This document shows, piece by piece, positions 59,881 to 64,000 of a stretch of DNA of 64,000 nt. Both the position numbers and the translations under genes were made by a program. Within the stretch, counting starts at the first letter, position 1, and the number at the start of each line of letters is the position of its first letter. The notes under the pieces were generated by a model, which saw only the letters and a list, made by a program, of their open reading frames with translations, did no database searches and was not told the DNA's origin. The DNA is taken from the NCBI GenBank assembly GCA_024138025.1, contig JAMXBD010001204.1, forward strand, positions 186,001-250,000. The letters run 5' to 3'. The DNA is from Combretum micranthum. Taxonomy: Eukaryota; Streptophyta; Magnoliopsida; Myrtales; Combretaceae.

Positions 59881-60790
59881 CTATGGTGGTTGTTGATGGG
59901 TCTAGTAAGATGTCACATTTCCTGTCATGCCATAAAACCGATGATGTCATATATATTGCTAACTTATTTTTATAGGAAATAGTAAGATTGCATGGTGTAC
60001 CCCATAGTATTATTTCAGATAGAGATGTGAAGTTGCCGAATTTCTTTTAGAAGACATTATGGAAAAGGCTAGGAACCAAGTTGATGTATAGTACTGCATG
60101 TCATCCTTAGACAGATGGACAAATAGAAGTTGTTAATTATACTCTTGGATCTTTAAGGCTATGGTTGGTAAGAATCTTACTGATTGGGACTTGTGTCTTT
60201 CTATTCTCGGTTTGCTTACAATAGGTTAATACATAGTTCAATTGGTAATTCTCCTTTTGAAGTTGTATATGGCTTCAATCTTACTATACCTATGGACTTG
60301 GTAGCTAAACTAGCAGCACATAAGAATAGAGTATTAGTGGAGTTGAAAGAGCTAAAAATATTCAAAAGTTAGATGAGAAGACTTTTGATTATCTTAAGAA
60401 AACTCAAGAGCGACAAAGACAGTAAGGTAACAAACATCAAAAACCAAAGTCTGTCAATCCAGGCGATTTGGTTTAGATACATCTTAACAAAGATCGGCTT
60501 CCATGCAATAAACCACATAAGTTGTCATCAAGAGAAGATGGACCTTTCCAAATTATTGAGAAGATCAATAACAATGCTTATCATCTTGACCTTCTAGATG
60601 ATTATTTTGTGTAAGCTACATTTAACATTGCGAATCTTTCTCCAAATATTATAGACCATAAGGATTTTGTTGAAGAGCTAACAAATTCAAGGGTGAATCT
60701 TCAGCAACACGAGCAGATGATGGAAATCAAGCTAGATAACCTTTTGCTAGAGTAAGAGCTAAAGGATTACAAAAGTTAGTTCATAGGATT
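59881..60790 (+). pseudogene. Ty3/gypsy integrase and pol C-terminus (broken)
   Basis: The plus-strand translation contains VVVDGSSKMSHFLSCHKTDD, then RLHGVPHSIISDRDV, TDGQIEVVN, SPFEVVYGFN and later DGPFQIIEKINNNAYHLDL. These are the catalytic core (Asp, Asp, Glu) and the C-terminal domain of a plant gypsy integrase, of a lineage different from the copy at 3045-3790. There are several stops (for example after LFL and before TDGQ) and frameshifts at about 60180, 60372 and 60500. The end near 60740-60783 is a TRSRAK-like tail. No gag, protease or RT lies upstream, so it is 5'-truncated. Confidence 0.9.
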
Positions 60791-60879
60791 TTGAATGGGG
60801 AACCATTTGAAGATGAGCATAACTTCCTATGTATTTATTTGATTCACTCTACAAAAGGGAATATATCACTTAATCTGTG

Positions 60880-61420
60880 CATGGATAAAGGAACAGAGGA
60901 CTAAGACAAGCCCACTACCGTGTCCTACACCGTGTCAAAGATTGAACACAGCTTCATCAACACATGATTGTACCAAAGACTGTGTACTTCACTAAAGGAA
61001 ATCAAGAAGAATCTGTTGGATCATACGACTGTATTAAAGTGTAAGGAGAATGTGCTTCACAACATGTTTGCGTGATGGACCATATGGAAGACATATCATC
61101 TTCAAATAAGACTACGAATTGTCTTATACCTCTATTGGAGGTTGTGCCACTAAGACAAAAGATCTTTTGTCTTCTGTCATGCTTGTGTAAAGGCCAGTGT
61201 AATGGTAACAAATTAAGTTATTTTCTTAGTTTTAATTAGTTATTGACTATTTTACCCTTTAACATAAGTTCTGGATATAAAAGGAGTTCCATTATGATAA
61301 ACAATATGAATCTTTAAGTTTAATAAATTCTTTCTCTTTGAGAGTTTCTTGCTCTTGACCCTAACTCTTATCAATCAATATTGATTGTGGCAAGTGCAAA
61401 TATAAGCGAGTTATTATGCG
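60880..61420 (+). repeat. Possible 3' LTR of the integrase-bearing fragment
   Basis: Non-coding DNA after the pol tail contains GGATATAAAAGGAG (TATA-like, about 61273) and an AATAAATTC site about 45 bp later (about 61322), then a T/C-rich segment, an arrangement typical of U3-R-U5. No partner LTR is present, so the borders are guesses. Confidence 0.35.
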
Positions 61421-62635
61421 TCATATCAATTGCTTGCAAGTGTATATCATTTATTACATTGCTTGGTGCATCATATCTAAGATAAGTAAAGGTTTTTATC
61501 TTTTTTTCAAGAACCCTAATTATTATCTTAGACTTAGGGATTCAATCAAATTAATTAGTATTAATCCTTAGATATCCTAGTGATCATTCTCCTAAGCATA
61601 TCAGTTGTTTATGATCCTTATTAGTTATTATAAGGGATCGCACACCACTAAACTAATAACCTCATTAATTACAAACTTAATAATGGGTAGAATTATCGAA
61701 ATGTCCTTCTTTTTAACCTTTTTTTTATAGGGTATTTTAAAACATATCTAAAATATTTAAGAAAAAAATTACAAAAATACAAATTAAAGAGAAGAGGTGT
61801 AGTACCAAGATTTGCAACAGTATCACATGATAAATATGCGATGTAGCAATGTAGTCCAATAAAATTATAAGAAAAGTTGTATCATACGTTGGACATACAA
61901 TATACGTCTGAACAACTACACGTATATCGCACATTTCCAAAGTGCAATATATACAAATTTATGTAGTTTTCTTTCAAATTGATGGCTAAATAGGAAATAA
62001 TCTCATTGGTTTGCCATTATCCCGAAATAGAAAGTACTAATGATAGCAAAGAAAGATAATAAAATATCTAATATCAAGCTAAGAAATCCCTATCAATTTC
62101 CAAAATGGTTAAAACTTATGTATTTGATTTCTAGATTGTTGAAAGATTTGAAATATTACTCGTTCTTAATAAAAGATATTACCACATTAGTGAATCTTGA
62201 AGAAGACTTGCTTCTTTAACACAACTATTTAGACCTCTTATCAACTTCTTATTTAATTTTGAATCAACACATCAATTAGAACCTCTAGTTGTCCTTTTGA
62301 ATCCATTGAGTTAGACATGATTTTCATAATGTAAGCTAGTCTTCCTTTTTTTCAAACCATTCTATCTAATTGAGCATATATATTAGACTTTGACTTTGTT
62401 ATTCTTATCATCACCTTACTGTTATAAAAAGATCCATCCCATAACTTGACTTTGAAACACTAAAGAAAATCTTCTGGCAAACAAATTTAATAATTCCTAC
62501 CTTTGTTTTCCTTGGTTGATTTTTGCCTTCCTACTTCCTATGGACTCACCAAAATAATATATTAACCTAACAATCTTCCCTTAATATGCAAATATTTTTG
62601 GATTCATCATAGAGTACTCTTCTATCATTAATCAA
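61421..62635. other. Anonymous AT-rich DNA, no gene seen
   Basis: No recognisable coding, RNA or terminal-repeat feature. Confidence 0.4.
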
Positions 62636-62766
62636 GCAGACATATAGGGGACCAAGGGAGAGACCCCCTCCCCCCCAACCTACCCACACACCCCTCCCTC
62701 CCCCACCTCAACCACCCCAAACCTCCCTCCCCCCCCCCCCCCCCCCCCACCCCCCCCCCCCCAACA
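62636..62766. repeat. Poly-C-rich low-complexity tract
   Basis: Long C runs broken by A or T, including about 20 consecutive C at 62729-62748 and a further run of 12 after a single A. Confidence 0.9.
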
Positions 62767-64000
62767 ACCTTTGGGACTTATGCATATAATTAAAGTGAAA
62801 TACATCACATTTTGAAATCGAAGAAATATAAACACACGTGTTGTTAAGTAGTGCAATAGTTTAAGTTCTTTGTTTTGTCCTACATTTGTGGATTTGTTTC
62901 ATCTAAGTTCTAGCTTTTTAAGAATTTTCTCTTATTTCTTTCATTTCAATGTAAACTGGTTCTTTTTCTTTAGCTCATTTCATTTCAGCACACACATGTT
63001 CTTTTCTTTAACTCTTTCTCCTTTTTCTCTTTTTTTTTTCCCTTACCATATCCTTTCTTTTACTAAAATATTTCTCTCTTTATTATGGATTTTCTCATCT
63101 TTTAATGACTTCCTAATTATTTAGTCATTTTTGCTATCCAAAGCTTTGCTTAAAATTTCCAACATTTTAAATTTTACATAAAATTTGAAAATTCCATAAA
63201 ATAGATTTAAAATTCTTCAAATGGCTATTCTAAAATTTTCTAAGATGAACTTTAGAAATATATGAAATTAATTGAGATATTTAATATTTCCATTTTAAAT
63301 TGTTTTTGAAAATTGAAAAACAGGGCACTAGTAAAATACATATAAAAGGGTCATGGTTCAAAAAGTGAGATTATCAAACCAATGGCCAATAAAAAAAAAA
63401 AGATTATCAAATGTTGAACATACTAGTAATTACATAATGCCAACGGTAAATTGAAAGAAATATGATGACTATGATAAGATTATTTCCTATTATATTTGCT
63501 TTTCTTGCATCTACTATATTAGTCATAATTCTCAATTCTTCTACTTTTTTTTTTAGGATAAAAAAGATAATTTAATTACTAATGAAAGAAAAATCTTATA
63601 AATATAGATAATCGTCATTAAATTTTATATAAATTAAAAATAGCTTTTTCCCTCCATATATGCTCTATTTTAGTGGCATCTAAGCACTCATTAAAAAATC
63701 ATCTTTTTATATTATCAATAATTTAAATAATTATTTTTCACAGTGTTATATGTTTTACTTTTTTTTAATTTATAATGAATGAATACTTCATAAGACTACT
63801 ATTACAAAAAAAAAAAAAAAAAAGAGAGATAACATTTTATATATCAATCCAATATTAACTTAAGAAATGGAAATATTAGCTCCCCCATCATAATAGTCTT
63901 GCCGCCATCCATACCTATAATCATGACCTTCTAAGATATAAATAGTAACCTTCATTAGAACTATGTCAAACTTAACTCCATCTCTATATTCTCTAATTTT
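62767..64000. other. Anonymous AT-rich DNA, no gene seen
   Basis: The T/C-rich open frame at 62870-63124 is Phe/Ser/Leu-rich and compositionally driven. Poly-A tracts lie at about 63391-63402 and 63806-63823. No gene is supported. Confidence 0.4.

Noticed and set aside
1..64000. CRISPR arrays, bacterial operons, ribosome binding sites, rRNA or tRNA genes
   Set aside because: Nothing in the window supports them; the content is plant repetitive DNA, and the apparent spaced repeats are LTR, MITE or microsatellite structures.

Overview
This window looks like repeat-packed intergenic DNA from the nuclear genome of a flowering plant. It is AT-rich, contains plant-type Ty3/gypsy and Ty1/copia retrotransposons, hAT-type miniature elements, a LINE remnant and an endogenous plant pararetrovirus (Caulimoviridae). 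I found no host protein-coding gene, rRNA or tRNA gene that I can defend. Every recognisable coding stretch belongs to a mobile or viral element, and almost all are broken by stops or frameshifts. The species cannot be named from the sequence.

Layout. 1-10182: a Ty3/gypsy element on the minus strand, probably a chromovirus, with 2.7 kb LTRs. The left LTR is cut by the window edge; PBS, PPT, gag, protease, RT, RNase H, integrase and a degraded C-terminus are all visible. It abuts a GGTTCGG-rich hAT-like element (10183-12053) that holds a smaller hAT MITE with a perfect 8-bp target duplication (10611-11080). 12-18 kb: AT-rich DNA with microsatellites, a probable MITE, a LINE RNase H remnant and a roughly 600 bp foldback element. 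18979-23557: a small plus-strand LTR element without coding capacity, split by a 2.6 kb solo LTR with TSD CCTGA. 23.5-33.7 kb: mostly anonymous DNA with MITEs, a 92-bp tandem duplication and a decayed Ty1/copia element (gag, protease and RT/RNase H scraps). 33716-37839: a decayed minus-strand gypsy element with a nested 1.9 kb solo LTR (TSD TATTT). 38-43 kb: anonymous DNA with two further MITEs. 43.3-53.5 kb: an old LTR-like block followed by the endogenous pararetrovirus, which carries one solo LTR inside its coding region (TSD TCCAG) and another in its leader (TSD AATAG). 56-61.4 kb: a second copy of the old LTR-like block, a Tat-like LTR and a broken gypsy integrase. 61.4-64 kb: anonymous DNA with a poly-C tract.

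The most informative locus is the pararetrovirus (about 44311-53512, minus strand). It reads movement protein, coat protein with zinc finger, protease, RT, RNase H and a C-terminal domain, an order that fits petuvirus/florendovirus-like members. A segment of about 65 bp just after its last stop codon recurs upstream of its movement protein, and similarity breaks off on the outer side of each copy. This is what a slightly over-length linear copy of a circular genome would leave behind. The left copy also serves as a natural empty site for the solo LTR that interrupts the right copy. A second theme is that several LTRs carry GC islands built from repeated CGCCGGCGGC motifs, intact in some copies and decayed at CpG positions in others.
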